Assembly: GCA_002197995.1 (NCBI GenBank)
Contig: NGZR01000009.1
Location: forward strand, 372,001-436,000
DNA: 64,000 nt
Direction of reading: 5' to 3'
From: Gaeumannomyces sp. JS-464
Taxonomy: Eukaryota; Ascomycota; Sordariomycetes; Magnaporthales; Magnaporthaceae
Numbering within the stretch: position 1 is the stretch's first letter; every line of letters starts with the position of its first letter. Below, piece by piece: positions 44,400 to 55,731 of this stretch. The notes under the pieces were generated by a model. The model did no database searches. It was not told the DNA's origin and worked only from the letters and a program-made list of their open reading frames with translations. The translations under genes and the position numbers were made by a program.

Positions 44400-46440
44400 G
44401 TGGTGGCGGGGAAGCGATGTCGGGGCGGCGAGAGGATTGTGTCGGTGAGCAGTCAATGGGGAAGTAGGTCGGCAGGAGGAGGGTCGGACGGCCTTGGGAG
44501 AGCGGAGCGAGGGTGTATTAAAGAATGAGTGAGGTCGTCGTAGGGGCTCGGCGAGTCAATGGCCGGCGGGCATGGCGGAGGGACCGATGAAAGACAAAAT
44601 GGAGGGGCGAAACAGAGAAAATCTCGATGGGGAAAAGGGGGTTTTATCAGATGGATCAGATAACGCTCAGCCCACAGCGCCCAACAAAGTGACGAGTCGG
44701 GCGACACCCCTAGAAGCCAGCGCAGGGAATTTACGCTCAGAGCTTGTGTGGGAAATTGACTAGAGGTAGGTCTCTACCTAGGTAGATACCACCTAGGCAG
44801 GTAGCCGGTAACGAGGCGGTGGGAAAAGAAGCAAGATATGGCCAGATATCGCAGCTGATGAGAAATGAGCGGCTTGCTGCGGAGCCGGGGCGGTGGGCGA
44901 GGTGCGTATGAGAGCTGCTCAAAGCCGGGCTACTTGATGAAATAATGGGGTTCCATCATCCATTACACAGGCCTGGGCTCGGCTGGGTTGCTCGCCAAGC
45001 CGTCCCCCAGCCAGCCCCACGTCCAGGCGGGGCCTTTTCTGCGCCTGGCCTCCGGTCTTCGCCGCGGTCGGCTGTCAATGGCTTCGTTGGGATTACAGTA
45101 CCCAGCCAGCCATGGACCCGAGGCCAGTTGCAGCAAGCTGATCAGCTGCCACGGCCGAAACACAGGCTGGAAACTATGCACAGTGGCTAGCTGAGCAGCT
45201 GCATTGCGGGCGGATATCGGCCTACCATCAATTGCCGCGCTTCGTGGGCTGCATTTCCGGGCCAAGCTCTGTTCGGATAGATGGACAAGCGGAAAGATTA
45301 GGGTGCTCGATTTGTTGGTCCAATCGTCCCATTGCGATTTCTCAGGGCGGCGGTCTTGTGCGCACGTCACCCCATTTTGCCCTCGACTCTCGCCACTCCA
45401 ATTCCCCAACTCTTTTCTTCTTTCTCCTGGCTGCCACTATCCCTTGATCCCGCCGGCTCGTCCTCCCGGCCCTTTTCTATGTACGGTGCTGCGGAAATGG
45501 GCAATGTCGGGTGTCACGGCTGCAGCCGGCACATGGCACTGCCCGGGTAGTGCAAATGGGGAGAACAATCCTCCCTGGTGACCGACATTCTCTGCGGCGC
45601 ACGTGCCGGCCATCCCAGCCTGCCTGCCGAGAGCAGAACCGTGCACACGCAAACCGCCGCGGCTGGCAATTGCAGCCGAACTGTGGTGTCGGCAGACAGC
45701 GAAGATCCTTGGGGACGGGTCTGGCCACCCCGTTATGGCCACGCCCGACAGCCCAAGAGCTGCTTGACCCGGAAATCGCCGGCGTGGAGTTGAGGCCCGG
45801 CAGGCAAAAGAGTTTTCTTGCTTTCCTCTTCTCCAGATGCAGGTTTCGAATTCGCATCCAACGGTCCCTTGTCCAGTGGCCTCCGACCTCGGTCCAGCCG
45901 CCCTGTCCTCCAAGTGTCACCCGCGCGGCCTTTTGTCACTGCGGCAATCTTATCTCATCCATCATGACGTCTTGGTTGGCGCTCGAGACCCCTGTCCGAC
46001 CCGCTCCCCAGGATCTGATAAAAACAGCCGTCATTGCTCGGTCATGGATAATGGACAGCGTGGATGGCCAGCGAAGCCGCCAAGAAGTCTGAACAACTCA
46101 CCCGCCTCATTGAAGCATTTCCTCTGCTGTCGGGCTGATACGCGGTAGATAGGAGATGCGCGTCCCGTGTCTGCGCGGAATACCACGCTCGGTACTTCCA
46201 ACGTGTATCACTCGGGATGCCTACCCAGACTGGTACCTATCCTGCGGCGATTTTGGGCCGTCAACCTGCAGCTCCTGTCCCCGCGTTGCTAGGTATATAC
46301 CATTTGTTGGGGCCCGGAGTCGTCGCCATCTCTTCCCCCAGCCCTGCGGCCATCTCTGCTGTGGGACCCAATCTCCGGGAGCCTGCCTTTTGTTGCAGTA
46401 GATCCTAATCTCAGGATCAGATAAGATCGTGTTGAGGAAC
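44400..46440. other. Intergenic region upstream of the reductase gene
   Basis: Balanced composition with no recognisable gene on either strand. A short direct repeat of the kind ACCTAGGTAG occurs at about 44,770-44,800, and CT-rich tracts occur around 45,410-45,430. Open frames here overlap on both strands and show no family features. Confidence 0.5.
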
Positions 46441-46536
46441 AGTCTACTGCGCCCCACCCTACACACCCACTTGTATTCCAATCCCTGGATGAGACGAGAA
46501 TTGTGCTCCTGGCGCTTCCGCCCCCCCAATAGCACA
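46441..46536. repeat. Dispersed repeat fragment, copy of 52,276-52,350
   Basis: TCTACTGCGCCCCACCCTAC and the downstream GCTCCTGGCGCTTC...CCCAATAGCACA recur at 52,276-52,350. The left copy has an extra ~20 bases between the two parts. In the right copy the repeat runs on into the block that is found separately at 47,890 here, so the left array looks split. Confidence 0.8.
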
Positions 46537-47051
46537 CACCTTCCCTCGAAAAAATCCTCCTGTCGGACCCGCTGTTAGGGGCCCGCTAAGGTGCACGGCC
46601 ATTTTTGGTGTTGGTCCCACCAGAATGAGCCGGTGCTGTTATCTGGGCGCTAACAGGCCACTTGGCTCTGTTTCGCCCGCGTTCGCCGTCGTCCTTTCAA
46701 CAACGACGACGACGACGCAACTGGGCTAGAGATGCAGAAAAAGTCGGCTAGCAAAGGCTCGGGGCACCTATTGCTAGCTGATGGGAAGGCCTGCACCCCT
46801 CGCAGCCCAGGGCGCGCCTCGCGCGCGCCGAAACCCTCGACAATTGGATTGCTCCAACCTCCTCGCATCACCAGGTTGACCGCCTTTGACTTCCTTTCGT
46901 TTTCGCCTCGCGGAACCCGACACGCGCCGAAACGACTCGAACGCACAAGAAGACTGCTGGCCGGCAAGCAGTTAGCTACCTTGGACGAAAAGCCGGCCCG
47001 GCCGCCGCCGTCCCCCGCCAAATAAGGCCGCCGTTTCCCCTCCCCCCTTTC

Positions 47052-47122
47052 CCACACCACACCACACTACCACCACCACCACCACCACACCACCATTACC
47101 AGCACCATCACCAGCACCACGG
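47052..47122. repeat. CAC/CCA-rich low-complexity tract
   Basis: Runs of CAC and CCA triplets with interruptions. It marks the change from balanced to repeat-rich DNA. Confidence 0.8.
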
Positions 47123-47539
47123 CACCGGCCCCGCCCTTCCGCCAACTACGGCCGCCGTTATTCCACGGCACCAGCCGTCGCCTTTCCCGCTATACTCGCG
47201 GCTCCTCCTTAGCTCGCATCCAGCATCCGACGATACGCATAGCGCAAGATTGGCCTGCTTAGCACCTGCCTAAGCACGCACGCGCAAATTTGCCTTGAAC
47301 GGCACGCACTTTGTTTGTTGTCACGCCGGGCTATACGCATGTATAGGTGGCATCGCACGCGCAAGGTTTTGCGCGGCTTTGTTTGCCAGCGTAACCGTAC
47401 GGCCTCCGGGACCCGCACCACGTTTGGCAAACCGCGCAGCTTATCGTTCGATACGGGACACACAAGGAGCATTTTGGGTTGGAACTAGCCCTCCAGCCCG
47501 AATTTTCTTTTTTGGCCGGCCAAAAGGGGCCATTGTTGC

Positions 47540-47885
47540 CCTCACCCGGCCCCACTTCACTCCGGCGCTTCGCCGGCTGATTGCTCTTTCTACCACCATG
47601 CAGCGCTTATAGCGCCCTGGCGTTTATTCGCCCTTTTGCCGATTGCCCGCTCACCAACAAGGAGCGCCGGAATGCGGCCCGACTTTCGTGTGCCTTGGGT
47701 AGGCCGGTTTTTTTTTTTTTTTTTTTCTGCTGGCTTGCCCTATGGTTTAATTCTGCTAGCCGCCATATAAGCAACATGTAGCCTAATGTTTAGTTTAGGT
47801 AGCGCTAACACGTCATATGCCCCTTGGGAGGCAGGGACTGGTAGATCCCGACTTTCTAACGTTAAATATACTCCTCCTCCTCCTC
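47540..47885 (+). repeat. Isolated copy of the 375-bp LINE-associated unit
   Basis: It matches the tandem units at 62,616-63,365. Shared phrases include GATTGCCCGCTCACCAACAA, TTAATTCTGCTAGCCGCC, GCAACATGTAGCCTAATGTT and GGAGGCAGGGACTGGTA. It carries an inserted T tract (47,709-47,726). It ends where a CTC-rich run (47,874-47,889) begins, at the same place where the tandem copies end in TA-rich tails. Confidence 0.8.
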
Positions 47886-47889
47886 CTCC

Positions 47890-48307
47890 CCCCAATAGCA
47901 CAACCCGGATACGCCAAGGCAGGATGTTTTCGCATCTGCACCCAATCGTACGCATTCCGCCACCGCGGCTGGGCTGCTAAAGGCGGCCGCGGCCCTGGTG
48001 CCTGCGGAGGTCTGGTCTAATGCCACGCAGCCCCTGGGAAATATCTGCGGAAAAGGCGGCAGTTCGTCGTCGAGACAGACAGCAGTTTTTTGTTTTCTGG
48101 AAAGGCAGCATCGAGGCTCTTTCATGTTCGGTAGTTTTATGCCGGAGAATAACTTGCTTATAATGCAAACTGGAAAGCGTCAAATTATCGTACTTGTAAA
48201 TTGGCGACGAACATATTTGATATTAATTGAAATAAAACGGACATGAAGCGGGTAGGTTATAAGCTGTATAATAAATATCCGATATAAACATTCCTAATAA
48301 TTTTTCG
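47890..48307. repeat. Duplicated block A, left copy
   Basis: It is nearly identical to 52,340-52,723: CAATAGCACAACCCGGATAC, then CATTCCGCCACCGCGGCTGG, then CATCGAGGCTCT and ATGAAGCGGG follow in the same order. The left copy has an extra ~35 bp near 48,010-48,060. Both copies are followed immediately by CATGCTCC minisatellites. It has no coding potential that I can support. Confidence 0.85.
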
Positions 48308-48418
48308 CATGCTCCCTTCCATACTCTCTCCATGCCGTTTCCATGCTCTTTCCATGCTCCCTCCATGCTCCCCTCCATGCTCCCCTCCATGCTCCCTTCC
48401 ATGCTCCCTTCTATGCTT
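48308..48418. repeat. CATGCTCC minisatellite, left array
   Basis: About ten irregular 10-11-bp units of the type CATGCTCCCTC follow duplicated block A. A longer array follows the second copy at 52,724. Confidence 0.9.
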
Positions 48419-48831
48419 CTAACCCTAAGCCAATCAACCCAAGCAAGCCTTCTGTGTTTTTAATGTCTATCCTCCAGCTTAGGGACATGAAAGGGTACCA
48501 TGGACTGCGGGACATAGGGGAGTATACATTTAAACACCGCCCTGTGATATGCTAAAGTCTATTGGATCCTTAAAAAATATAAAAATGCATATTTTGTCAA
48601 AGTCAATAGCTACTTAGGTAGCCAATCCATAGCTACTTAGGTAGCCAATCCTAACGCCGCAATTGCAACAAAACTCCTACGCCAAACTTCCCCGAGCTTT
48701 CCCATAATGCCAACTTGCTAGTAATCAACAGTGTAAAAAAGAAAACCAACGACGCTTCCAAGCTTAATGATGCTTTGTCAGTTCAAAGCTACCACAAAGC
48801 GTCCGCCCTCCCGCCGAATCCTTCTGTTCGT

Positions 48832-49824
48832 TCAAGGAAAAACACTCCTTTTGCCCTTGGGCTTGCCAGCAGGCTTAGCAGCGGGCTTAGCAGCGGGCTT
48901 GCCTGCAGGCTGGGTGGCCGGCTTGGCAGGCGCCGGTTTGGGCGAACCACCCGGAGCAGGCTTGGCGGCGCCGCCAACCTTGCCCTTGGGGCGGAACCTG
49001 GTCGGGCACGTGGTGGGGCCCCTCCGCATGTGCAGCGAGCGCCGCCTCTTGGCGGTGGGCGAGCCAAAGACCTGCTGCCACGCGCCGTAGTTGATAACCT
49101 CGCCGGGGGCGTCGGCCGCGTTCTGGAACGCCTCGGCCGTGAACTCGAAGATGCCGCCGTTAATGACCTCGGACGGGATCAGCATCTGGTTCCCGGACCC
49201 GGGCCTAATGGCCGCGAGGCGGAGCGTGTACTTTAAGCCGCACTGCGCGTTCTGGCTGCTAATCCAGGTCGAAATGGCGGCCTCGCCCTTATAGTCCATG
49301 CTCTCCGGGATCCACATTTTGGGAATCATATCCAGGTCTTCCTTTTTCATCTGATAACCATGATCCTGTTTTTTTGGGGACAGAATAGATGGTTAGCCAA
49401 AAGGGTTTTGTGCAAGCGGGTTAAAGTGACTTAATAAAAAGAAGGGAGCGGTCGAAATACTTACCATGTTTCGCCGGCCCCTACGGGGGCCCAGGCTCCC
49501 TTGCTAGGGCTTGTGTAAATTCCTTTTCCGATCTGCATCATGTCCACCCTGTCAAGGCGGCGCCCTGCTAAGCTTAGTGGACTTCCCGCGTGGGTACAGG
49601 GCTGCTTCGGCCTGTTAAAATAAAAGTTGAGAGTTAGCGACAAGAGCTGTGGGTGGCTTTATCCATATAGAAATAGCGCCATGCCCTTTATTTGCTCCTC
49701 CTGGTGGATTGGAAAAGTTATTTACTTTGCTGCACGTCCGGTATCCAACGATAACATCGGTGGCCTGGGCGACGCCAATGGCGGCGAAGGCGGCAAAAGC
49801 CTAAATGAAAATTTTGGGAAGCAT
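48832..49824 (-). pseudogene. Broken secreted-protein gene, ADP-ribosyltransferase-like family
   Basis: Exon 1 (49,824-49,726) encodes a typical signal peptide with an Ala-rich core, but codon 8 is TAG. After the cleavage site comes DVIVGYRTCSK, where the Arg could be the NAD-binding Arg of an ADP-ribosyltransferase fold. Introns are 49,612-49,725 (with CTAACTC branch and TTTTAACAG) and about 49,366-49,464 (GTAAGT...AACAG). Further parts read QIGKGIYTSPSKGAW, MIPKMWIPES, QMLIPSEVI and VINYGAWQQVF. These match, from memory, a fungal secreted family that I associate with this fold. The tail is an unusual basic, Ala/Lys/Pro-repeat extension. Besides the TAG, exon 2 contains a TGA in the entry frame, and at least two frame changes lie between the recognisable segments, so no intact product is expected. 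The fold assignment is tentative; the pseudogene call is stronger. Confidence 0.5.
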
Positions 49825-50843
49825 GGTGGGCAAGTTCTGTGGAGAATTCCTAAGCGTTAAATAACTAATAAAAAAAAATGCGAGGTTTTGGGTGTAAAGA
49901 TGTTGCCACTGAGATTTTTGCTGGAAGATAGCGAGATGGTGAAATGGTGAGATGGAGGAGCATGAAGATGGAGATACAAAAACTCCCAGACTTGCAGCTG
50001 TCCTTTACATATACTCGGGTGGTTTCTGGTCCTGGACCGCGATCCGAAAGTAAAAGCGTATCCTTCACCATGTTGATGGTATTTTCAGCATCCACAGCCT
50101 TCTCCCAACCAGGGCACATCGCGAAGGGCTCGCCGCATGCTTACTTGGACGCCAAAAGGGCCCTAAACAGTCCAGCATGCTCGAAGGGGTTTGATATCGT
50201 TCAGCAGGGAACGAACGCGTAAGCATTACTGTTGTTGTGGCGCGGCGTGCCCTCCAGGGCAGACGCTCCACTGCACAGCCCCACCACACAGGTGCCCTTA
50301 GCGGGATCGCGATCGCGTTGGTGCTTCGCACCTTTGTTTACTTTTTCACCACTTTCTTCTTTTAGCTAGATCAACGAGTCTTTTCGAGCCTTTGTGCCGT
50401 CAACTTACCGATCCGTAACAACTGTGGGTAGGGAGGTCGCTATCATCTATCCGAGGTGTTAAGGCGCGGCTTAAATACACGACCTAGCTGTGCCATGCCC
50501 GACCCAGCTGTGCCATAGCCCTTTTCACCGGGGACATCTCAGGGTTGCCAGGCGTGCCGCACCAGCATTCCTTTGTTTAGCCTATTTTTACCAAGCTTAC
50601 TTTTTTCGAGTTTGCTTTTTTTACGAGCTTGCTGATATGATTAGTATGTCGTTTTGCATGGCGGTTAAATGGACGGCCGAGCTGACTGGCCGGTCGCTCA
50701 CCTTCGTCAGCTTCCGGGTCGCGTGGCGGTTAGCTCCAACTGTTATAACAAATGGGTGCCGAGCCAGCAGTCCAGGTGGGTGGGTAACCACTGGGGCATC
50801 CTGGATACACCAGACATCTCCCGCCCAAATCGCCCACCTCACC

Positions 50844-51479
50844 CTATATCTCCTGATCAAGCGGCTCCTCGACCTCAAAGTCCTCCAGCGCCTCACCATA
50901 AAACAACTTCCACTCGTGGAACTTGCCAGCGGTGGCCATTTTCCTATACTCCTCCGTCCAGTCCTGCAGCTCGGGGAACACGGCCGGCTCCAGCTCGAGG
51001 CGCAGCCCATAAACCTGCACGATACCGAGGAACGGGTGCTGTCGCGGGAACCGGCCCTTGCAAAGTCGGGCCGTCATCGTTCTCGGCCGGAACGCGCGCT
51101 CGACCAGGGCCCTATCCAGGTGGTCCGCCTGCGGGGTCGAGAACGGCCCGGTCCTGAGCAGCGTGAGCTCGATCTCGAACTGGCGGGTGCTGGCGATTGT
51201 CGTTTTGGTTCTCTCGTCGTTTTGGTGCGTGGTGGTGGTAGCTGTCGTCTCGGCGGCGGTGCTGCTGGGCGGCCCGTCTTCCTCTTCCGTCGCCGACGAC
51301 GCGCCCAGCAGCCTCCAGGCAAAGTCGGCGCGGAGGTGGGTGCGCATCTCCACCGACAGGTCCAGCCACCCGGTCCCGTCGGGGCGGAAAAAGGAGATGC
51401 CCCATGGGGCCGGGTTATGGACCCAGTCCTTGTCGCAAAGTGCCTCCTGCAGCGCGGGATCCATGGTCGGGTTGTCCAT
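50844..51479 (-). CDS. Conserved ascomycete hypothetical protein, ~210 aa
   Basis: An intact 211-codon frame from ATG 51,479 to TGA/TAG-free end at 50,844. It reads WGISFFRPDGTGWLDLSVEM near the N terminus, FAWRLLG, then a variable Thr/Glu-rich insert, FEIELTLLRTGPF, RAFRPRTMTARLCKGRF, GLRLELE and EWKLFYGEALEDFEVEE at the end. This order of motifs (FRPDGTG...F.W...EL.L...AFRPRT...L.KG.F...LRL) recalls a family of uncharacterised proteins in Sordariomycetes. I know no function. There is no signal peptide or membrane segment. It is GC-rich and undamaged although repeats and a pseudogene flank it, which suggests it is under selection or a recent arrival. A long frame on the opposite strand (50,490-51,626) is its shadow. 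Confidence 0.6.
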   Translation of the reverse strand: MDNPTMDPALQEALCDKDWVHNPAPWGISFFRPDGTGWLDLSVEMRTHLRADFAWRLLGASSATEEEDGPPSSTAAETTATTTTHQNDERTKTTIASTRQFEIELTLLRTGPFSTPQADHLDRALVERAFRPRTMTARLCKGRFPRQHPFLGIVQVYGLRLELEPAVFPELQDWTEEYRKMATAGKFHEWKLFYGEALEDFEVEEPLDQEI

Positions 51480-52275
51480 TTCTGGAATCTTTTCACTTGT
51501 TTGTCGCTAGGTTGCCTAGCGATAGATGGGGGCAGGGCGTGGCTTCCTGTTTGCAATGACTTGCTTATCTCGTTTTTCGTCCACGGGCGGCTTCAAGTTA
51601 AAATCGAGGTCCGGGTGAGATGTTGAACCAAACGAAAGCGTGGTGCGGGGTTTAAGTATGTGATTGGGGCACGCGATCAAACACAATATTAGTGCAGCTC
51701 CCAAAAAATAGCATCACACATTGGGGCGGCTAATGCCTAACCACAGGGGGGATTAGCTCCTCTCTTTTGGGCCTCCCATCTGTGCCAACTTGGCACTTGG
51801 AAGTTGGCGGGCTGTGCCGCGGCGAGGCAGCGGGCTCACCATTACATCACGTCTACGTGTCAAAAACCTGGCCCGCCTGGTCCTGGCGGACCAGGCCCGA
51901 GCTCCCTGGGCTCCACAATCCTGCCGCATGCCACCGCCTAGCACGCCCAAAACCCTGTTCCTCCTGTTCCGCGTTTCTTCTGTTTTACGTAGCTCTTCGA
52001 GCTACGTCCTCCCCGTAAAGGATCCGTAGCATAGTAATCCCAGCCTGCCTGCTCGCCCGCGTCGCCTGTGCCGGTCCGTGACACCCTCAATGGCGGGCGG
52101 TGGTAGCAAGGGCAGCGAGGACGGTGGTGGGCGGCCCTGCTGGCCGCGGCCTGGATCCTAGTACTGGGAGATTTTGAGAGCAAATGGGATCCCAGGCCTC
52201 CAGAAACGGAGGTTTTCGCCTCCAAAAACGGATGCCTCTGCTCCCCTTTGCTCTCAGCCAAGCGTTCCCCTACCG
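51480..52275. other. Intergenic region before the second repeat block
   Basis: Balanced composition with no gene seen. A short direct duplication of the kind GTAGCTCTTCGAGCTACG forms a hairpin at about 51,989-52,006. CCTCCAGAAACGGAGG and CGCCTCCAAAAACGG lie at about 52,197-52,230. Confidence 0.5.
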
Positions 52276-52723
52276 TCTACTGCGCCCCACCCTACACACC
52301 CACTCGAAATGAGAAATTTGCTCCTGGCGCTTCTGCTCCCCCAATAGCACAACCCGGATACGCCAAGGCAGGATGTTTTGGCATCTGTACCCAATCGTGC
52401 GCATTCCGCCACCGCGGCTGGGCTGCTAGGGGCGGCCGCGGCCCTGGTGCCTGGTCTGGTCTGATGCCACGCAGCCTTTGGGACGTCGAGACAGACCGCA
52501 GTTTTTTGTTTTCTGGAGGGGCAGCATCGAGGCTCTCTCATGTTCGGTAGTCTTATGCCGGAAAACAACTTGCTTGCAATGCAAACTGGGGAGCGTCGAA
52601 TTATCGTACTTGTAAGCTGGCGATAAACATATTTGATATTAATTAACATCGAACAAACATGAAGCGGGCAGGTTACAAACCGTATGATAAATATCCGATA
52701 TGAACATTTTTAATAATTTTTCG
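52276..52723. repeat. Duplicated block A, right copy, with the 46.4-kb segment attached
   Basis: It joins the sequence found separately at 46,441-46,536 and 47,890-48,307 into one continuous unit, with small deletions relative to the left copy. It is followed by the long CATGCTCC array. Confidence 0.85.
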
Positions 52724-53061
52724 TATGCTTCCGCCCGATATCCTTCCATGCTCTTTTCCATGCTCCTTTCATGCTGCTTTTTATGCTGCCCTCCATGCTT
52801 TTTCCATGCTCCCTTTTATGCTCCCCTCCATGCCGTTTCCATGCTCCCTTCCATGCTCTCTTCATGCTCTTTTCCATGCTCCCCTCCATGCCTTTTCCAT
52901 GCTCCCCACCATGCTCCCTCCATGCTCCCCTCCATGCTCCCCTTCATGCTCCCTTCCATACTTACTTCCATGCTCCCTTTTATGCTCCATTCCATGCTTT
53001 CTCCATGCTCCTTTCCATGCTTCCCACCATGCTCCCCTCCATGCCTTTTCCATGCTCCCCA
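52724..53061. repeat. CATGCTCC minisatellite, right array
   Basis: More than 25 degenerate units of the type CATGCTCCCCTC (10-12 bp). The array ends where the solo LTR begins (TGTTACGG at 53,064). Open frames across it are an artefact of the repeat. Confidence 0.9.
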
Positions 53062-53063
53062 TT

Positions 53064-53893
53064 GTTACGGCGGTTGGATAAAGGGAAACCCCTTTTACCT
53101 AAGTTAAAACGCTAGGACAATTACGATTGCCACCTGATTGTTAAAAGGGTTTTTATACACCCAACGCACACGAGATAGGGCTGCAAGTGCACGCAGGGCA
53201 CGCCACGCCATAACAGGGGGATGGAAATCTTTAGGGGTTGTTATGGCACGGCGTTATAGCATAACGCCATAGCCATTATAGCCCTAGGCACCGAGGCGTG
53301 CGCACCCTGTTACGGGCCTGCAAAGCTTCGGCATGTAATTTACCAAGTAAACTTTAAAATTAAAAATGGAAACATTAACAGGTTAATCGGCGACAAAGCT
53401 ATGCCGCACGTTTTCTTAGCTTTGTTACGACCGTACTGCGGCCAGGGGATAGGAGGCCTAAGTGAAGCCTTTAGGGAGGAAAACACCTTTAACCCCGCAC
53501 TGCAGGAAGGAAGTTACGTGACACTACTTACTTAAGCATGAGTGATTTGTGTAATTCGTGCTAAGAGGGACAAATTAAACAAATTAAAACAGTTAGGAAA
53601 CGATCTGTTTAATCTCGAAGAGATTAGACAAATCAAACAGGTCCAGGGCAATAAAGGGGACTATGGCCTTACAAAGCGCAAATATAAAAGGAGGGATCTC
53701 CTTAAGTTTTAAATAGTTCTTAATTAAGGCTTCGGCATTAGTTAACCTAAGTTAGCCCTCGAGGTAACCCTTTAAAAGCAAGCAATTACTAGTATCGTTT
53801 CCAGCGCCTTACAACGACCCAAACCCCTAACCAGCACTGTCCTTAGCCAGCCCCTAAAGTGCTTTACCTTAGGAATAGACCGTGATTGTAATA
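53064..53893 (+). mobile_element. Solo LTR of the 6.4-kb LTR family
   Basis: It starts with TGTTAC and ends with GTAATA (a mutated GTAACA), the expected inverted termini, over about 830 bp. TATAAAAGG at 53,693-53,701 is followed by GGCTTCGGCATTAGTTAACC, the same order as in the copies at 7.3 and 8.3 kb. A hairpin TAATCTC-GAA-GAGATTA lies near 53,615. No internal element flanks it. The U3 part differs from the tandem units on the left and lacks the antisense ORF. Confidence 0.65.
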
Positions 53894-55337
53894 AGCTCAT
53901 TCGCCGTATTTTTCCCTATAACGGCCCGTTAGCCACCGCCAAGTTTAACGACTAACGCGACACCCACCTTTATTGTGCTGGGCTTTGCGAATTCTTTTTT
54001 TGCGCAGCTTTACTTTAATACGAGCTTGTTTTTTTTAGCTGTTTAAGGGTGGGTAGCACAGCAGCACGCATTTTACAAATAGTATACAACTCGGGCAAAA
54101 AAGGAGGGCACGCCACAACCCAGCCTGCTTGGACTTCCAATCCAAAGGAGTTAGCCATTAGCTAACTAAAAAGGCCGCGAAATGCTAGGCCCCGCCTACG
54201 AAAACGAATAGGCCGTGAAATCCCTCCGCCCACAGTTTAGCTGTCGGTTTAAAAACTGCAAAGCTATGGCAATATTTAATGTAAAATAAGGAAAGAACGG
54301 AAAAACCTAAACAGTCGCGCGGTTTTTCCCTTAATCCCCGTTTTCTTTCCCGCTAAGCAATTTAAACCAAAACATTTTTAGTTTTGGCTTTATTTGCTCG
54401 CTTTTTTTTCGGTTATAATTTAAAGCTATTTATTTTTCTCGTACATACGCGTAATGTACAAAAACATAACGTCCCTAACGTTACGTTAATTATATTTTAA
54501 TACCAAATAGCACTTTTTTTAAGCCTTGCTCCAATCGCTCCTTTTTCGGCTTTCTTTTATCGCACTTGCACTTTTCTTTTTGGGACTTACTGCGCGTGCC
54601 AAACTTTCATCCGTTATGGCTTTTATAAGCGGCCTCGGCGACCCTAACGGTTTTTTAACCTTTTAAAAAACAAATATCGGGCTTTCCGGGCCCTAAATAA
54701 ACGGAGCCATCCTTTTCCATACCATTTTATTATAACCCCCTACCGGCTTTAACAGTTATAATCCCCGCCGCTTCCTTTTTAAACAAAATTTGTTAGCGGG
54801 TTAAGCCCGCGTGGTTAGCCACGGCCGCCGGCCGTGGCGGTGCGCCGCTAGTCGAACTGCGCCACCGCATTTACAAAACGGGCGCCGCGCTCGGAGTTGC
54901 TCCGCAACTTTCTCGCTTTGCAACACCCCGTAGTAAAGTAATATAATTAAATCTTTACAAGCGTGCGTTACGTTGTAAGACCTTTATAACCATTATATTT
55001 CCAAAACGTATGTCGTTTTTTAAGCTCGGCGCACCACTATGGTTTGGGCATAGTATTTTAAATTACGATGCATTTTAATAATAAAAGTGCATTATAATAC
55101 TTTTGGATACTTATTTATTTTCTTTTATTTTATTTAAATTGGGAACTGCTGCCGGCAATTATAAAGCAATTAGTCTTTATTATGGGCTAGCTAATTACAA
55201 AAAAAGAGGTATCCTTTACTTAAGCGAAAGTGCTACCACGGATGCACACCGTAAAAGGTCCTTTACGATTCATACATTCGGGTCGCACCCTTCCCGAATC
55301 CTGGTAGCCTCCCCCTCGACATGTAATCTTCTTTCTG
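53894..55337. other. AT-rich RIP-like DNA without recognisable genes
   Basis: TA-rich sequence with CG retained and no frame of interest. A GC-richer patch at about 54,800-54,930 (CGGCCGCCGGCCG) has no coding features. Confidence 0.6.
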
Positions 55338-55731
55338 TTATGGACGCAAGCCGCTAACGATCGCTGTTATTAATGTCGTTTTCGATGTCCTTATCGCCGT
55401 CGCCGTCTCCCCCGTACGCCGGCCGGTTAAGCTCCGACTCGTCCTCCGAGGGTCCCGAGCCGCTCCCGCCCAGCTCGTACAACGGCTCCGTCCTCGTCGG
55501 CGCCTTGGCCCAGCCGTCCAGGTCGCCGTCGGCGTAGGCAAAATTAGCGTAAGCGCCCGCGGCGTAATTAACGACGCTTATGGTATTACACGGGACCGAG
55601 CCATAGCCGATAAGCCACGGCCCGTGGCTAACTAAAAGGCCGCAAATAAAAAGCGTCGTAAGGGTTAATAACCGGACTAACGGGCATAAAACCGCCGCGT
55701 GGCCTGGCCGATTGGTTGGAAAACCGTGCAA
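55338..55731 (-). pseudogene. Possible remnant of a small secreted or membrane protein gene
   Basis: A 125-codon open frame on the minus strand with a hydrophobic segment (LLTLTTLFICGLLVSHGPWL), then NYAAGAYANFAYADGDLDGW and an acidic Gly/Asp-rich tail. It has no ATG at its 5' end and no in-frame ATG, so the start may lie in a lost exon. No family is recognised. It is much more GC-rich than the surrounding DNA, which argues for former coding. Confidence 0.3.

Noticed and set aside
50490..51626. 378-codon plus-strand frame
   Set aside because: It is the mirror of the conserved minus-strand gene at 50,844-51,479; its sequence has no family features.
52725..53115. Three overlapping frames rich in Met-Leu-Pro-Cys-Ser
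   Set aside because: They are translations of the CATGCTCC minisatellite.
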